The notes beneath the pieces are model-generated. The model saw only the letters and a list, made by a program, of their open reading frames with translations, was not told where the DNA came from and searched no databases. This document shows, piece by piece, positions 38,499 to 47,977 of a DNA stretch of 64,000 nucleotides (the stretch's first letter is position 1; each line of letters opens with the position of its first letter). Location: the NCBI GenBank assembly GCA_024226515.1, contig JAAELQ010000319.1, positions 40,494-104,493 on the forward strand, given 5' to 3'. The translations under genes and the position numbers were made by a program. The DNA comes from a bacterium. GTDB taxonomy: Bacteria; Acidobacteriota; Polarisedimenticolia; Polarisedimenticolales; Polarisedimenticolaceae.

Positions 38499-41400
38499 CG
38501 CAGCATCACCAACACTTTCACCGTTCCGGTTCCCGTCTCCAGTGACTCCAGCGCCTTGCCGATGATCGTGCCGGGTCGCGGGGCGTCCGCGCGCATCGCG
38601 TGACCCGGCGTGGCCGAGCTGGTCAGCAGGTCGCCCTTGCGGATCGCGCCGTAGCCCGCGTCGACCTTGCAGTCGACCGTGCCCGACAGCGCCAGCGGCG
38701 CGTGCGTGCGCTCGAACCTCCGCTCGAGCTCGTGCCACAGCCGCGCCTCCTCTTGCAGGTCCCCGATTGCGCGCGCCTCGTCGAGCTGCCGCGCCAGTCG
38801 CGGGTCGGCGTCGGCGATGCGCGTCATGCCGGCGCCCAGCAGCAAGCCCGGCTCGGCCGAGACGATGCCGACCACGGTCGAGTCCGCCGGCTCGCGCCCC
38901 TTGCGCAGCAGCACGTCCGCGGAGTCCATGTCCAGCACCAGCACGTCGCCGATCTCGACCGGTTCGTTGACCGGGTGAAACTCGGCGAGATCCAGGGAAG
39001 ACGGTCGTACCGCGCCCTTGACGTGCAGGTTGCCCTCCTCGTCGACGCGCAGCAGCTCGTTACCCAGGTCGCTCTCGCCGTTGCGGAACACCGAGAAGCG
39101 CGCGCGGTCGTCGGCGTCGCGGTCCAGCACCAGCTGCAGGTTGCCGGCTACCGATTGGATGCCGGTGGCCGGGTCCGCCGTTCGCTCTTCCAGTTGCTCG
39201 GCGATCTCGCGCTTCGCCGTCTCGATCGCGGCACCTGGCGTGTAGTGGCCGCGGTGGACGAAGGTCAGCACCTGCCCACGGCCGTCCTCCAGCGCCTCGA
39301 GCGCGGTGCCGACGATCGGCCCGGGACGAGTCGCCTTCATCGCCACGCCCGGCACCGGGCTGGACGTCAGGTAGTCACCGGGCATGATCGCGCCGAACGA
39401 CGCGTCGACCTGCACCGGGACGCGGCCCGAGAGCGCGATGGGCGCGAAGCGCTTCTCGAAGAACAGCCGTATCGCGCCGTCGAGCATGTCCTGTGCGTAG
39501 GCGAACCGTGCGGCGTCGTACATCTCCGCCAGCTCCGAGCCCGCCTGTGGCTCCACCGCTTCGAGCTCCTCGGGGGGCTGCTGCGACGCGACGTGAGCCG
39601 AGTAGGCCTCCAGCGAATCCAGTCGCGAGTGCCGTGCCTGCAGCTCGCCGTCGCTCGCCAGAAGCTCGCGCTTCAGCTCGTCCTGCCGTTGCTCGAACTC
39701 TCGCGCGACGCCTTCGCCCCACACCTCGCGGATTGCCTCCACCGAGAAGGCGCTGCCGCCGAGGACGATTCCGGGGTTCGTGCTGACGACGCCCAGCGTC
39801 TCCCGGTCCTCCACGCCTCGCGTGAGCCGTACGGAGTCGGGCCGAGCCGGGTCGATCCGCACGAGCTGGCCGGGGTGCATCGTCTCGCCCTTGAGGAAGC
39901 CCTCGGCCACGTCGAAGCTCGTGTTCTCGAACAGCGTGCCCCCGATGAACAGGTCGCCATCGCTCTCGAGCTCCATGGCCCGATCGATCAAGTTCGTGGT
40001 GTCGTTGTTCCATCGCCACTGACAGTCGGCCTGGTCGTCATCGAAATCGGCGATGAAGACGAAGTCGTTCCCCTCCGCGCGCAGCTCGATCCCCGAATCG
40101 CCGAGGAACAATGCTCCGGCGCTGCTCGGTACGGCCCGCACCGTCAGCGCGCCCAGGACACTGAGCTGGTCGGAGAAATAGAATTGGTTGAGCGAATCGT
40201 TCCAGCGCAGATACTCTCCGGTCCGAGAGCCACCTTCGTAGAACCAGATGTTCTGGTCGCCGTCCGCTTCCACTCCGGAGGCATCCGCCTCCATGTACAG
40301 CGTGCGGTTGAGGTAGGTCGACGCGCCGACCTCGAGGTCCGAGCCGACGAACACGTCGGCCGCGGTCAGCATCGCGCCCGACTCGGGACTGAAGCCGCCG
40401 AACGCGTTGTATGCCACGCTCGACCCCGGCAAGACGCCGGTCTGGATCGGACCGACGGTGACGAGCGAGTTCGAGATCGCGAAGTTGTCGCCGGCCTCGT
40501 CCCAGCGGAACCACTCGTCCGATCTCGAGTTGTCGTCGTAGAACCAGATCGTCTGACTGCCGTCTGCCTCGCCCGAGGGGCTCGACTCCATGTAGAGGTG
40601 TCGGTTCACGAGGAGGTTCGTTCCGACCTCCAGATCGTTGTCGATGTAGAGATCCCGAGGCGTGTTCATCAGCGTCGACGATGGATCGTCGCCGCCGATG
40701 GCGTTGTACGCCGTGCCGGTCGGGGGCGGATTGCCGACCTGAAGCGGGCCCTCGAGCTGCAGGGCGTCGGTGAAGTGAAACGCCGACGTGAAGTCATTCC
40801 AGCGCAGGGACTCTCCCGTGCGCGAGTTGTTCTCGTAGAACCAGATGATCGAATCGCCGTCGGCCTCCCCCGAAACCGCGGACTCCATGTAGAGGAAGCG
40901 ATCCAGGAATGCGCTCGAGTCCACCTGGAGGTCGCCGGTGATCGTGGCGCTGCTCGCGCTGACGCCTCCGAGCGAAGCGTGTGTGTGCAGCGCGTCGGCC
41001 ACGCCTCCTCCGGTCAGGGTCGTCACGTCCGTGGCGGTCAGGTCGTCGTCGGCCCCCGCGCCGAGATCCAGATCGCCGCCGCTGACCGTCAGGTCCGACA
41101 CGGTCAGGTCGCCGGACTTCGTCTGTGGCGCAGCCGACGTGTTAAGCAAACCCGTCGAGTCGATCCCGTCGAGCAGGTCCGCGTTCAGCGCGAAACCGGT
41201 CGCACCGACGCGGATACGCGGGCAGAGGTTCTCGCCCGCGACCTCGACCTCGAGCCAGACGCTCGACTGATCGCCGAACATCTCCGACACGGACGGCTCC
41301 GTCCCGGCCGTGACCGTGCCTGAGCCGAGCAGGACGCTGAACTGCCCGCCGCCGAGCACGACGGTGCCCGCGCCCGCCGCCTCGTGCGCGTCGGTCAACA

Positions 41401-41599
41401 GCAGCGTACCGACTGAGCACGTCGGTCCACCGTCCGCGTCGTAGAAGCGAAACACCATGTCGCGCGAGCCGTCGATGGGGAGTCCGGACGCATCACGCAG
41501 GACGCCCTGGTAGTTGACCAGGCCCGGCGGTTCCGCGGCCGTTGCCGAGAGAGCGGCGCCGAGCACCAGGAGAGTTGCGATCAGGGTGTTGCGTCTCAT
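38495..41599 (-). CDS. Fibre-like surface protein, paralogue 1
   Basis: 1034 residues from ATG at 41599 with GGAG upstream. Signal peptide, then the N-terminal module NYQGVLRDASGLPIDGSRD ... MVFRFYDADGG and FALNADLLDGIDSTG, known from tail-fibre-like bacterial proteins. A middle of about three 99-residue repeats (LYMESxxSGEADGDxxIWFY) follows. The C-terminal half has two tandem copies of a module: PVQVDASFGAIMPGDYLTSS with VGTALEALEDG, and CKVDAGYGAIRKGDLLTSS with IIGKALESLETG, as seen near peptidase-G2-like fibre ends. Overlaps the giant FG-GAP gene by ATGA. Probably surface fibre; function inferred. Confidence 0.85.
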   Translation of the reverse strand: MRRNTLIATLLVLGAALSATAAEPPGLVNYQGVLRDASGLPIDGSRDMVFRFYDADGGPTCSVGTLLLTDAHEAAGAGTVVLGGGQFSVLLGSGTVTAGTEPSVSEMFGDQSSVWLEVEVAGENLCPRIRVGATGFALNADLLDGIDSTGLLNTSAAPQTKSGDLTVSDLTVSGGDLDLGAGADDDLTATDVTTLTGGGVADALHTHASLGGVSASSATITGDLQVDSSAFLDRFLYMESAVSGEADGDSIIWFYENNSRTGESLRWNDFTSAFHFTDALQLEGPLQVGNPPPTGTAYNAIGGDDPSSTLMNTPRDLYIDNDLEVGTNLLVNRHLYMESSPSGEADGSQTIWFYDDNSRSDEWFRWDEAGDNFAISNSLVTVGPIQTGVLPGSSVAYNAFGGFSPESGAMLTAADVFVGSDLEVGASTYLNRTLYMEADASGVEADGDQNIWFYEGGSRTGEYLRWNDSLNQFYFSDQLSVLGALTVRAVPSSAGALFLGDSGIELRAEGNDFVFIADFDDDQADCQWRWNNDTTNLIDRAMELESDGDLFIGGTLFENTSFDVAEGFLKGETMHPGQLVRIDPARPDSVRLTRGVEDRETLGVVSTNPGIVLGGSAFSVEAIREVWGEGVAREFEQRQDELKRELLASDGELQARHSRLDSLEAYSAHVASQQPPEELEAVEPQAGSELAEMYDAARFAYAQDMLDGAIRLFFEKRFAPIALSGRVPVQVDASFGAIMPGDYLTSSPVPGVAMKATRPGPIVGTALEALEDGRGQVLTFVHRGHYTPGAAIETAKREIAEQLEERTADPATGIQSVAGNLQLVLDRDADDRARFSVFRNGESDLGNELLRVDEEGNLHVKGAVRPSSLDLAEFHPVNEPVEIGDVLVLDMDSADVLLRKGREPADSTVVGIVSAEPGLLLGAGMTRIADADPRLARQLDEARAIGDLQEEARLWHELERRFERTHAPLALSGTVDCKVDAGYGAIRKGDLLTSSATPGHAMRADAPRPGTIIGKALESLETGTGTVKVLVMLR
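40150..40915 (-). repeat. 99-codon tandem repeats in paralogue 1
   Basis: Equivalent codons of the xFLxRxLYME motif start at 40915, 40618 and 40321, exactly 297 bases apart. Two units are complete and the third decays after about 60 codons. Each unit reads LYME-(A/S)SGExDGDQxIWFY-SRTGExLRW-SDxL-GPL-AYNAFGG-DLEVG. Confidence 0.85.
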
Positions 41600-41616
41600 G
41601 ACGGACTCCAATCTCT

Positions 41617-44600
41617 TCAGCGAAGCATCACCAGGACCTTGACCGTCCCGGTTCCCGTATCCAGCGGCTCCAGCGCCTTCCCGATGATCGTTCCCGGCCG
41701 TGGGTCGTCGGCGCGCATCGCGTGACCCGGCGTCGCCGAGCTGGTCAGCAGGTCACCCACGCGGATCGCGCCGTAGCCCGCGTCGACCTTGCAGTCGACC
41801 GTGCCCGACAGCGCCAGCGGTGCGTGCGAGCGCTCGAACTTCCGTTCCAGCTCGTGCCACAGGCGCGCTTCTTCTTCCAGGTCGCCGAACTCACGCGCCT
41901 GATCGAGCTTCCGCGCCAGCGCCGGATCCGCGTCCCCGATGCGCGTCATGCCCGCGCCGAGCAACAGACCCGGCTCGGCCGAGACGATGCCGACGACGGC
42001 GGGATCGGACGGCTCGCGCCCCAGGCGCATCACGCCGGGCGAGTTCACGTCGACGACCAGTACGTCGCCCATCGCGACCCGCTCGTTGACCGGGTGGTAC
42101 TCCGCCAGGTCGAGTGACGACGGACGCACCGCGCCCTTGACGTGCAGGTTCCCTTCCTCGTCGACGCGCAGCAGCTCGTTGCGCAGGTCGCTCTCACCGT
42201 CGCGGAACACCGACAGGCGCGCGCGGTCGTTCGCGTCGCGGTCGAGCACCAGTTGCAGATTGCCTGCTACCGACTGGATTCCCGTGACCGGGTCGGCCGT
42301 GCGCTCGTCCAACTCCTCGGCGATCTCTTGCTTGATCGCCTCGACGCCCCCGCCGGGCGTGTAGTGTCCGCGATGGACGAAGGTCAGTACCTGACCCGGT
42401 CCTTCCGCAAGACCCTCGAGCGCCGTGCCGACGATCGGTCCGGGGCGCGTCGCCTTCATCGCGATGCCGGGCACGGGGCTGGGCGTCAGGTAGTCGCCGG
42501 GTGCGATCGCGCCGAACGACGCGTCAACCTGGACCGGCACGCGTCCGGACAGCGCGACCGGCGCAAAGGTCTTCTCGAAGAAGCGCTGGATCGACTTGTC
42601 GACCAGGTTGGTTTCGTGGTTCCCCAGCGCCTCTTGGTAGCGCTCCATCAGCTCTTCGTCGGACGGCGTCCGGCGCTGGGGCTGGGCGCGAGCGAGGTCA
42701 TCGGCGACCGGATCGTCCTGGGACCCGACGGCGTAAGGTAGCGAGCGGTCCGCGAGATCTTCGGCGGCGAAGGCGGCGTAGCTGTCGAAGGACTGCAGCC
42801 GCGAGTCCTCTTGCCGCAGATCCTGGTGCAGCTCCAACACCTCGCCTCGCAGCGCGTCTCGCTGCTGCCGGAAGCGCTGCGCGACGTCGGCGCCCCAACT
42901 CTCCTCGATCGCCTCGACGGAGAACGCACTGCCGCCGAGGACGATCCCGGGGTCCGAGCTGACGACGCCCAGCACGGCGCCGTCACCCTCGCCCTCGGTC
43001 AGCCGCACCGCATCGGGGCGCTCCGCGTCGATGCGCACGAGATGTCCCGGCTGCATCGGCTCGGCCATGAGGAAGCTCTCGGCCAGGTCGAAGCTCGTAT
43101 TCTGGTTGATGACGCCGCCGATGAACAGCCCGCCGTCACCCTCGAGCTGCATCAGGCGGTCTCCGGAGGCGAGCGTGTTGTTGTTCCAGCGCCACAGAGC
43201 GTTGACGGAGTCGTTGTCCGAGTCGACGAGGAAGTACATGTCCCCGCCCTCGGAGAAGATGTAACCCCACGACTCTCCGAGGATCTCGAACTTGGGCCCG
43301 GAGATCTGCAGCTCGTCGGAGAGCAGGAAGTCGCCGTCGAGCTCGAACCAGCGGAAGTACTCGTCCGTCCGACTGTTATCGTCGTAGAACCAGATGTTCT
43401 GATCGCCGTCGGTTTCCCCTCCGCCCGAATCGGCCTCCATGTAGATGGCCCGATTCAGGAACAGGAATGCCCCGATCTCGAGGTCCCATTGAACGTACAG
43501 ATCACCGTCGTTGCTGATCGCGCTGGAGATGGGAGTGACATTCCCGAAGGCGTTGTAGCCATAGGACTGGTCGGGACTGATCCCCGCCTGGAACGCATTG
43601 CCGACCTGCAGCGAATCGGAGAGGAAGAACATGTCGGCGGAATCGTCCCAGAGGAAGTACTCCGCATCCCGGTCGTTGTCCTCGTAGAAGTAGATGGCCT
43701 GGTCGCCGTCACTCTCGCCCGAAGCTGACGATTCCATGTACAGCGTGCGATTCAAGAACGCACTGGCGCCGACCTCGAGATCGAAGTTCACGAACACGTC
43801 GCCGTCGTTGCCCATGGCCCCGGACAGGGGGTCGGTGTCCCCGAACGCGTTGTAACCAACGGGTGTACCGATCGACGTTCCGGCCTGAAACGGACCCGTG
43901 ATCTGCAACGAGTCCGACATCGCGAAGGAGTCGGCGCTCTCGTCCCATCCGAGCAGCTCGCCGAGGTTCGAGCCGCCGTTGTAGAAGTAGATGTTCTGAT
44001 CGCCGTCGGCCTCTCCGGAGGCCGACGACTCCATGAAGAGATGACGATCAAGGAACGCGCTGCCGCCCACCTCCAGGTTCTGGTTGACGAAGACGTCGCT
44101 CGTGGACACCATCGCCACCGAGTGGGGATCGTCGTCGCCGAACGCGTTGTAGCCGAGTGCGGTTCCGGCGGGCAGCCCGGCGTTGAGCGGACCGCCGGTT
44201 CTGAGCGTCCCGTCGATCGAGAAATCGTCGTTGGTCCTGAGCAGGCTTACGCCGTCGCGATACAGCCTCGTGTCGACAAAGTTCGTACCGTCGCCCCACT
44301 CCAGATCGCCGCCGCCCCGCAAAATCAGTCGCGCGTTGCTGTCGCTGAACATCCGCACGCTGTAACCGATGTCGTTGGCCGCGTTCGCGAACAGGGTCGG
44401 CTGCGCCAGGCCGTTGATCTGGAACACGTTGCTGTTGACCGTCGAGGTTATCTGCACCGCAGGTGCCGAGAGGTCGCTGTCGATCGACAGTTGACCGATA
44501 AGGGTCGTCGTCCCGATCCCGACCTTGTCCGCCGCCGCATTGACGAACAACGTGTCGGTATCCACGGTCAGGTTGCCCGTCACCGTTGCGTCCCCGAGAC

Positions 44601-45234
44601 CGACACTGCCCAGCATGGAGTGCGTGTGCAGCGTGTCCGCGTTGCCGCCGCCCGTCAGCGTCGTCACGTCGGCCGCCGTCAGGTCGTCGTCCGATCCCGC
44701 ACCGAGATCGAGATCGCCGCCGCTGACGGTCAGGTCCTGCACCGTCAGGTCGCCGGACTTCGACTGCGCCGAGGACGACGTGTCGAGATAGCCCGATGAG
44801 TCCACGCCGTCCAGGCTGTCGGCGTTCAGCGCGAAGCCGGAGGCGCCGACGCGGATGCGCGGGCACAGCGCCTCGCCGCCGACCTCGACCTCGAGCCATA
44901 CTCCCGCGTTGTCGCGGAACGTCTCGGCCAGCGTCGCCTCGGTTCCGGCCGCGATCGACCCCGAGCCGAGCAGCACGTTGAATTGCCCGTTGGCCAGCGT
45001 GACCGCGCCGGCGCCGGTGTGCGAGTCGGTCAGCAACAGCGTTCCGACCGAGCACGACGGATCGCCACTCGCGTCGTAGAAGCGGAAGACCATCTCGCGC
45101 GAGCCGTCGATCGGGATGCCCGACGAGTCACGCAATACGCCCTGGTAGTTCATCAGGCCGGACGGTTCCGCGGCATGGGCGAACGTCGCAAGACAGAGAA
45201 GGACCTGGACAACGAGAAGACCGCTGCGTCTCAT
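41617..45234 (-). CDS. Fibre-like surface protein, paralogue 2
   Basis: 1205 residues from ATG at 45234, with AGGAG upstream. Same plan as its neighbours: signal peptide, NYQGVLRDSSGIPIDGSRE, PRIRVGASGFALNADSLDG, then a segment with the fibre motif DKVGIGTTTLIGQLSID absent from the other three, then three 99-residue repeats, then both C-terminal modules (YLTPSPVPGIAMKATRPGP; LLTSSATPGHAMRADDPRP). It ends 17 bases before paralogue 1, and a promoter lies 75-103 bases upstream of its start, making it first of a three-gene operon. Confidence 0.85.
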   Translation of the reverse strand: MRRSGLLVVQVLLCLATFAHAAEPSGLMNYQGVLRDSSGIPIDGSREMVFRFYDASGDPSCSVGTLLLTDSHTGAGAVTLANGQFNVLLGSGSIAAGTEATLAETFRDNAGVWLEVEVGGEALCPRIRVGASGFALNADSLDGVDSSGYLDTSSSAQSKSGDLTVQDLTVSGGDLDLGAGSDDDLTAADVTTLTGGGNADTLHTHSMLGSVGLGDATVTGNLTVDTDTLFVNAAADKVGIGTTTLIGQLSIDSDLSAPAVQITSTVNSNVFQINGLAQPTLFANAANDIGYSVRMFSDSNARLILRGGGDLEWGDGTNFVDTRLYRDGVSLLRTNDDFSIDGTLRTGGPLNAGLPAGTALGYNAFGDDDPHSVAMVSTSDVFVNQNLEVGGSAFLDRHLFMESSASGEADGDQNIYFYNGGSNLGELLGWDESADSFAMSDSLQITGPFQAGTSIGTPVGYNAFGDTDPLSGAMGNDGDVFVNFDLEVGASAFLNRTLYMESSASGESDGDQAIYFYEDNDRDAEYFLWDDSADMFFLSDSLQVGNAFQAGISPDQSYGYNAFGNVTPISSAISNDGDLYVQWDLEIGAFLFLNRAIYMEADSGGGETDGDQNIWFYDDNSRTDEYFRWFELDGDFLLSDELQISGPKFEILGESWGYIFSEGGDMYFLVDSDNDSVNALWRWNNNTLASGDRLMQLEGDGGLFIGGVINQNTSFDLAESFLMAEPMQPGHLVRIDAERPDAVRLTEGEGDGAVLGVVSSDPGIVLGGSAFSVEAIEESWGADVAQRFRQQRDALRGEVLELHQDLRQEDSRLQSFDSYAAFAAEDLADRSLPYAVGSQDDPVADDLARAQPQRRTPSDEELMERYQEALGNHETNLVDKSIQRFFEKTFAPVALSGRVPVQVDASFGAIAPGDYLTPSPVPGIAMKATRPGPIVGTALEGLAEGPGQVLTFVHRGHYTPGGGVEAIKQEIAEELDERTADPVTGIQSVAGNLQLVLDRDANDRARLSVFRDGESDLRNELLRVDEEGNLHVKGAVRPSSLDLAEYHPVNERVAMGDVLVVDVNSPGVMRLGREPSDPAVVGIVSAEPGLLLGAGMTRIGDADPALARKLDQAREFGDLEEEARLWHELERKFERSHAPLALSGTVDCKVDAGYGAIRVGDLLTSSATPGHAMRADDPRPGTIIGKALEPLDTGTGTVKVLVMLR
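43290..44061 (-). repeat. 99-codon tandem repeats in paralogue 2
   Basis: Equivalent codons start at 44061, 43764 and 43467, again exactly 297 bases apart. Motifs LFMESSASGEADGDQNIYFY, LYMESSASGESDGDQAIYFY and IYMEADSGGGETDGDQNIWF mark the three units; the third lacks its YNAFG half. Confidence 0.85.
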
Positions 45235-45308
45235 GACACTGCTCCTGGTTGAGTTTTCATGTCGGGCGGGATTCATCGCGCACCTTGCGCGGGGCTGGCT
45301 TGCCCCTT

Positions 45309-45337
45309 GTATAACACGAGCGGCTTTGCATTGTCTA
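45309..45337 (-). promoter_or_regulatory. Promoter of the paralogue-2 operon
   Basis: On the minus strand TAGACA (45337-45332), 17 bases, then TTATAC (45314-45309). The surrounding GGATAGACA ... CGTGTTATA matches the promoter of paralogue 4 closely. It would transcribe 45234 down to 34338. Confidence 0.7.
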
Positions 45338-45361
45338 TCCAAATCGTCGAACCCTCTCCCT

Positions 45362-47953
45362 TCAGCGCAGCATCACAAGGACTTTCACGGTCCCCGTGCC
45401 GGCGTCGAGCGCCTCGATCGCCTTGCCGATGATCGTGCCCGGTTGCGGATCGTCGGCACGCATCGCATGACCCGGCGTGGCCGACGTGGTCAGCAGGTCG
45501 CCGACGCGAATCGCGCCGTAGCCCGCGTCGACCTTGCAGCGGACGGTGCCCGTCAGGGCGACCGGTGCGTGCGCTTGCTTGAACTTCCGTTGCAGCAACC
45601 GCCACAGGCGCGCCTCCTCGTCGTCGTTGCCGGCCGAGCGCGCCAGCTCGAGCTGCGCCGTAAGCTCTGCGTCGGCCGACGCAATGCGCTCGACGCCGCT
45701 GCCGAGCAGGACGCCGGGTTCGTCCGACACGACCCCGACGACCGCCGGATCGGATCCGCTTGCAGCGCGCCGGACGAGGCCGGGCGCAGCGCGATCCATG
45801 ACCAGCACGTCGCCGACACCGACCGGCTCGCTGACGGCGAAGTACTCGGCGACGTCCATCGACGCCGGCTGGACGGCGCCCTTGCTGAACACGTTGCCGT
45901 CCTCGTCCACGCGGAACACCTCCGAGCCGATCCCGCCGTCTCCGTCGCGGAAGACCGAGAAGCGCGCATCGTCGTCGGTGTCGTCGTCGAGCACGACTTG
46001 AAGGTGGCCGGACAGCTCGAACACCCCGTCGTCCGCCACCGTCGCGGGCGTGCCCTGCCGTTCGATCGCGTCCTGCCCGGACGTTCCACCTCCCGCGCCG
46101 TCGCCCTCGGCGATGTAAGGACCGCGGTCGATGAAGGCCACGATCTTGCCCCTGGCCGTCGACGTCCACGCTTCCATCGCGATACCGATCGAGGGACCCG
46201 AGCGATCCATCGCCATGGCGTGTCCCGGCGTGGGGCTGGACGTCAGGTAGTCGCCCGGACGGATCGGACCGTACGCGCCGTCCACCTTCACCGGCACTCG
46301 TCCCGCGAGCGCGACGGGTCGCTGCTGCTCCTTGACCTTCTGCATCAGCTCCTTCGTGAGCTGTTTTTCCAGCGCGTGCTTGCCGTCGATGCGCGCCTGG
46401 ACTCGCTGAGCCGCCTTGGCCGGATCGGCCTCGACCTCCGCGTCGAAGCTGCTGCCGGTGAGAAAGCCCGGCTGCTCCGAAACGACGCCCATGAGATGCG
46501 GCGAGTAGGCCTTCTCGGCGCGTTCGACATAACCGGGTGTGCCAGCCATCGAAAGCGAGACCACGTCGCCCGCCTCGAGGGTCCGATCGAGAACACGAAA
46601 AGCCTCGGCGTAGTCCAGGCCGTTGGCCATCACAAGCCCGTCGAATCGTGTATTGGCGTTGACGCCGTCCTCGATCCGCATCTGCTCGACCAAGAACCCG
46701 TCGGTGAAGATCCGGAACCACGAGTCGGCGTTGTCGTTGTCGGTGTCCTTGTTGATGTAGAGGTCGTAGGCGTGGGAGATGAACCTGAAAGTGTCCGCGA
46801 ACTCCTCGAAGTGCAAGTCATCGCTCAGCCGGAACGCGTCGGACGAGTCGTCCCAGCCGATGGACTCACCGGTTCGGGTTCCGTCCTCGTAGAAGTAGAT
46901 CGACTGATCGCTTTCCGGTTCGCCGGACGCTGTCGTCTCCATGAACAGCGTACGGTTGAAGGACGCATCTCCCGAAACCTCCAGATCGCTCCCCACATCC
47001 AGGATTCCGGAAACCGTGGCGTCGCCCGTAATGGGATCGCCGATGTCGGCGTGCACGTGCAGCGAGTCGGCCAGCCCGCCGTCGGTCAGCGTTTCGACGT
47101 CGACGGCACTCAGGTCGTCGTGGTTTCCCGGACCCAGGTCCAGGTCGCCGCCGTCGGCGACGATGTCGCCGTCGAGGAATAGCGTGCCGTTGAACAACAG
47201 CGAGGCGATATGTTCCGAGGTGGTCCCGTTGTAGAACTCGAACGTCCCATTGCCCGCGTACATTCGAAAGAAGCCGTCCCCGAACATCTCCAGCGCTCCG
47301 TCGTTGATATCGTTGCCGGCGTGGATGAACATATCGTCGGAGTTCTGGTTGCCGGCACGGATCGAGAAGAATGTGCTGTCGGCCCGGATCCGACTCTGGG
47401 TAGGAAAGAAGATATCGCCGCCGTCGACGATCAGATCCTCCACCTCCAGATCTCCCGCCTTGACCTGCGTCGCGTTCGACGTGTCGATGTAACCGGAAGA
47501 ATCCCTGCCGTCCAGATGATCGGCGTTGAGCGCGTACGGCGCGGCGCCGACACGGATGCGCGGACACAGCGTCTCCGCCCCGCCGCCGGCATCGACGTCG
47601 ACCTCCATGTACACCGCGTCATGGTCGCGAAACACCTCCTCGATGGTCGCGACCGATCCCGCCGCGATCGTGCCCGATCCCAGGTGGACGCTGAAGCCAC
47701 CCTGGGCCAAGACGACATCTCCGCTGCCGGTCGCCTCGTGCGCGTCGGTCAGCAGCAGCGTGCCTCCGACACAGCCCGGCCCGCCGTCTGCGTCGTAAAA
47801 ACGGAACACCATGTCGCGTGTTCCGTCGATCGGTATACCCGCCGAATCGCGCAGCACGCCCTGGTAGTTGATCAGGCCCGGCGGTTCGGCCGTCTCCGCG
47901 AAGGCGGAGATCAAGAAGAAAAGAGAGAGTCCGAGCAGGCAGTGACGTCTCAT
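45362..47953 (-). CDS. Fibre-like surface protein, paralogue 3 (short form)
   Basis: 863 residues. Signal peptide ending SAFAETAE, then NYQGVLRDSAGIPIDGTRD and the conserved N-terminal module. The middle is shorter, with one repeat unit only (LFMETTASGEPESDQSIYFY). The first C-terminal module diverges (DYAEAFRVLDRTLEAGDVVS; PVKVDGAYGPIRPGDYLTSS); the last is kept (CKVDAGYGAIRVGDLLTTSA). It is second in an operon behind paralogue 4, 24 bases apart. Confidence 0.85.
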   Translation of the reverse strand: MRRHCLLGLSLFFLISAFAETAEPPGLINYQGVLRDSAGIPIDGTRDMVFRFYDADGGPGCVGGTLLLTDAHEATGSGDVVLAQGGFSVHLGSGTIAAGSVATIEEVFRDHDAVYMEVDVDAGGGAETLCPRIRVGAAPYALNADHLDGRDSSGYIDTSNATQVKAGDLEVEDLIVDGGDIFFPTQSRIRADSTFFSIRAGNQNSDDMFIHAGNDINDGALEMFGDGFFRMYAGNGTFEFYNGTTSEHIASLLFNGTLFLDGDIVADGGDLDLGPGNHDDLSAVDVETLTDGGLADSLHVHADIGDPITGDATVSGILDVGSDLEVSGDASFNRTLFMETTASGEPESDQSIYFYEDGTRTGESIGWDDSSDAFRLSDDLHFEEFADTFRFISHAYDLYINKDTDNDNADSWFRIFTDGFLVEQMRIEDGVNANTRFDGLVMANGLDYAEAFRVLDRTLEAGDVVSLSMAGTPGYVERAEKAYSPHLMGVVSEQPGFLTGSSFDAEVEADPAKAAQRVQARIDGKHALEKQLTKELMQKVKEQQRPVALAGRVPVKVDGAYGPIRPGDYLTSSPTPGHAMAMDRSGPSIGIAMEAWTSTARGKIVAFIDRGPYIAEGDGAGGGTSGQDAIERQGTPATVADDGVFELSGHLQVVLDDDTDDDARFSVFRDGDGGIGSEVFRVDEDGNVFSKGAVQPASMDVAEYFAVSEPVGVGDVLVMDRAAPGLVRRAASGSDPAVVGVVSDEPGVLLGSGVERIASADAELTAQLELARSAGNDDEEARLWRLLQRKFKQAHAPVALTGTVRCKVDAGYGAIRVGDLLTTSATPGHAMRADDPQPGTIIGKAIEALDAGTGTVKVLVMLR

Positions 47954-47977
47954 GACAGCCTCCTCTTTCGAGAGTCG

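Noticed and set aside
38600..41323. A 907-codon open frame on the plus strand opposite the fibre genes, and similar long antisense frames along 41.7-51 kb
   Set aside because: High GC and biased third positions keep antisense frames open; these frames lack ribosome sites and family motifs, while the minus strand has signal peptides and conserved modules.
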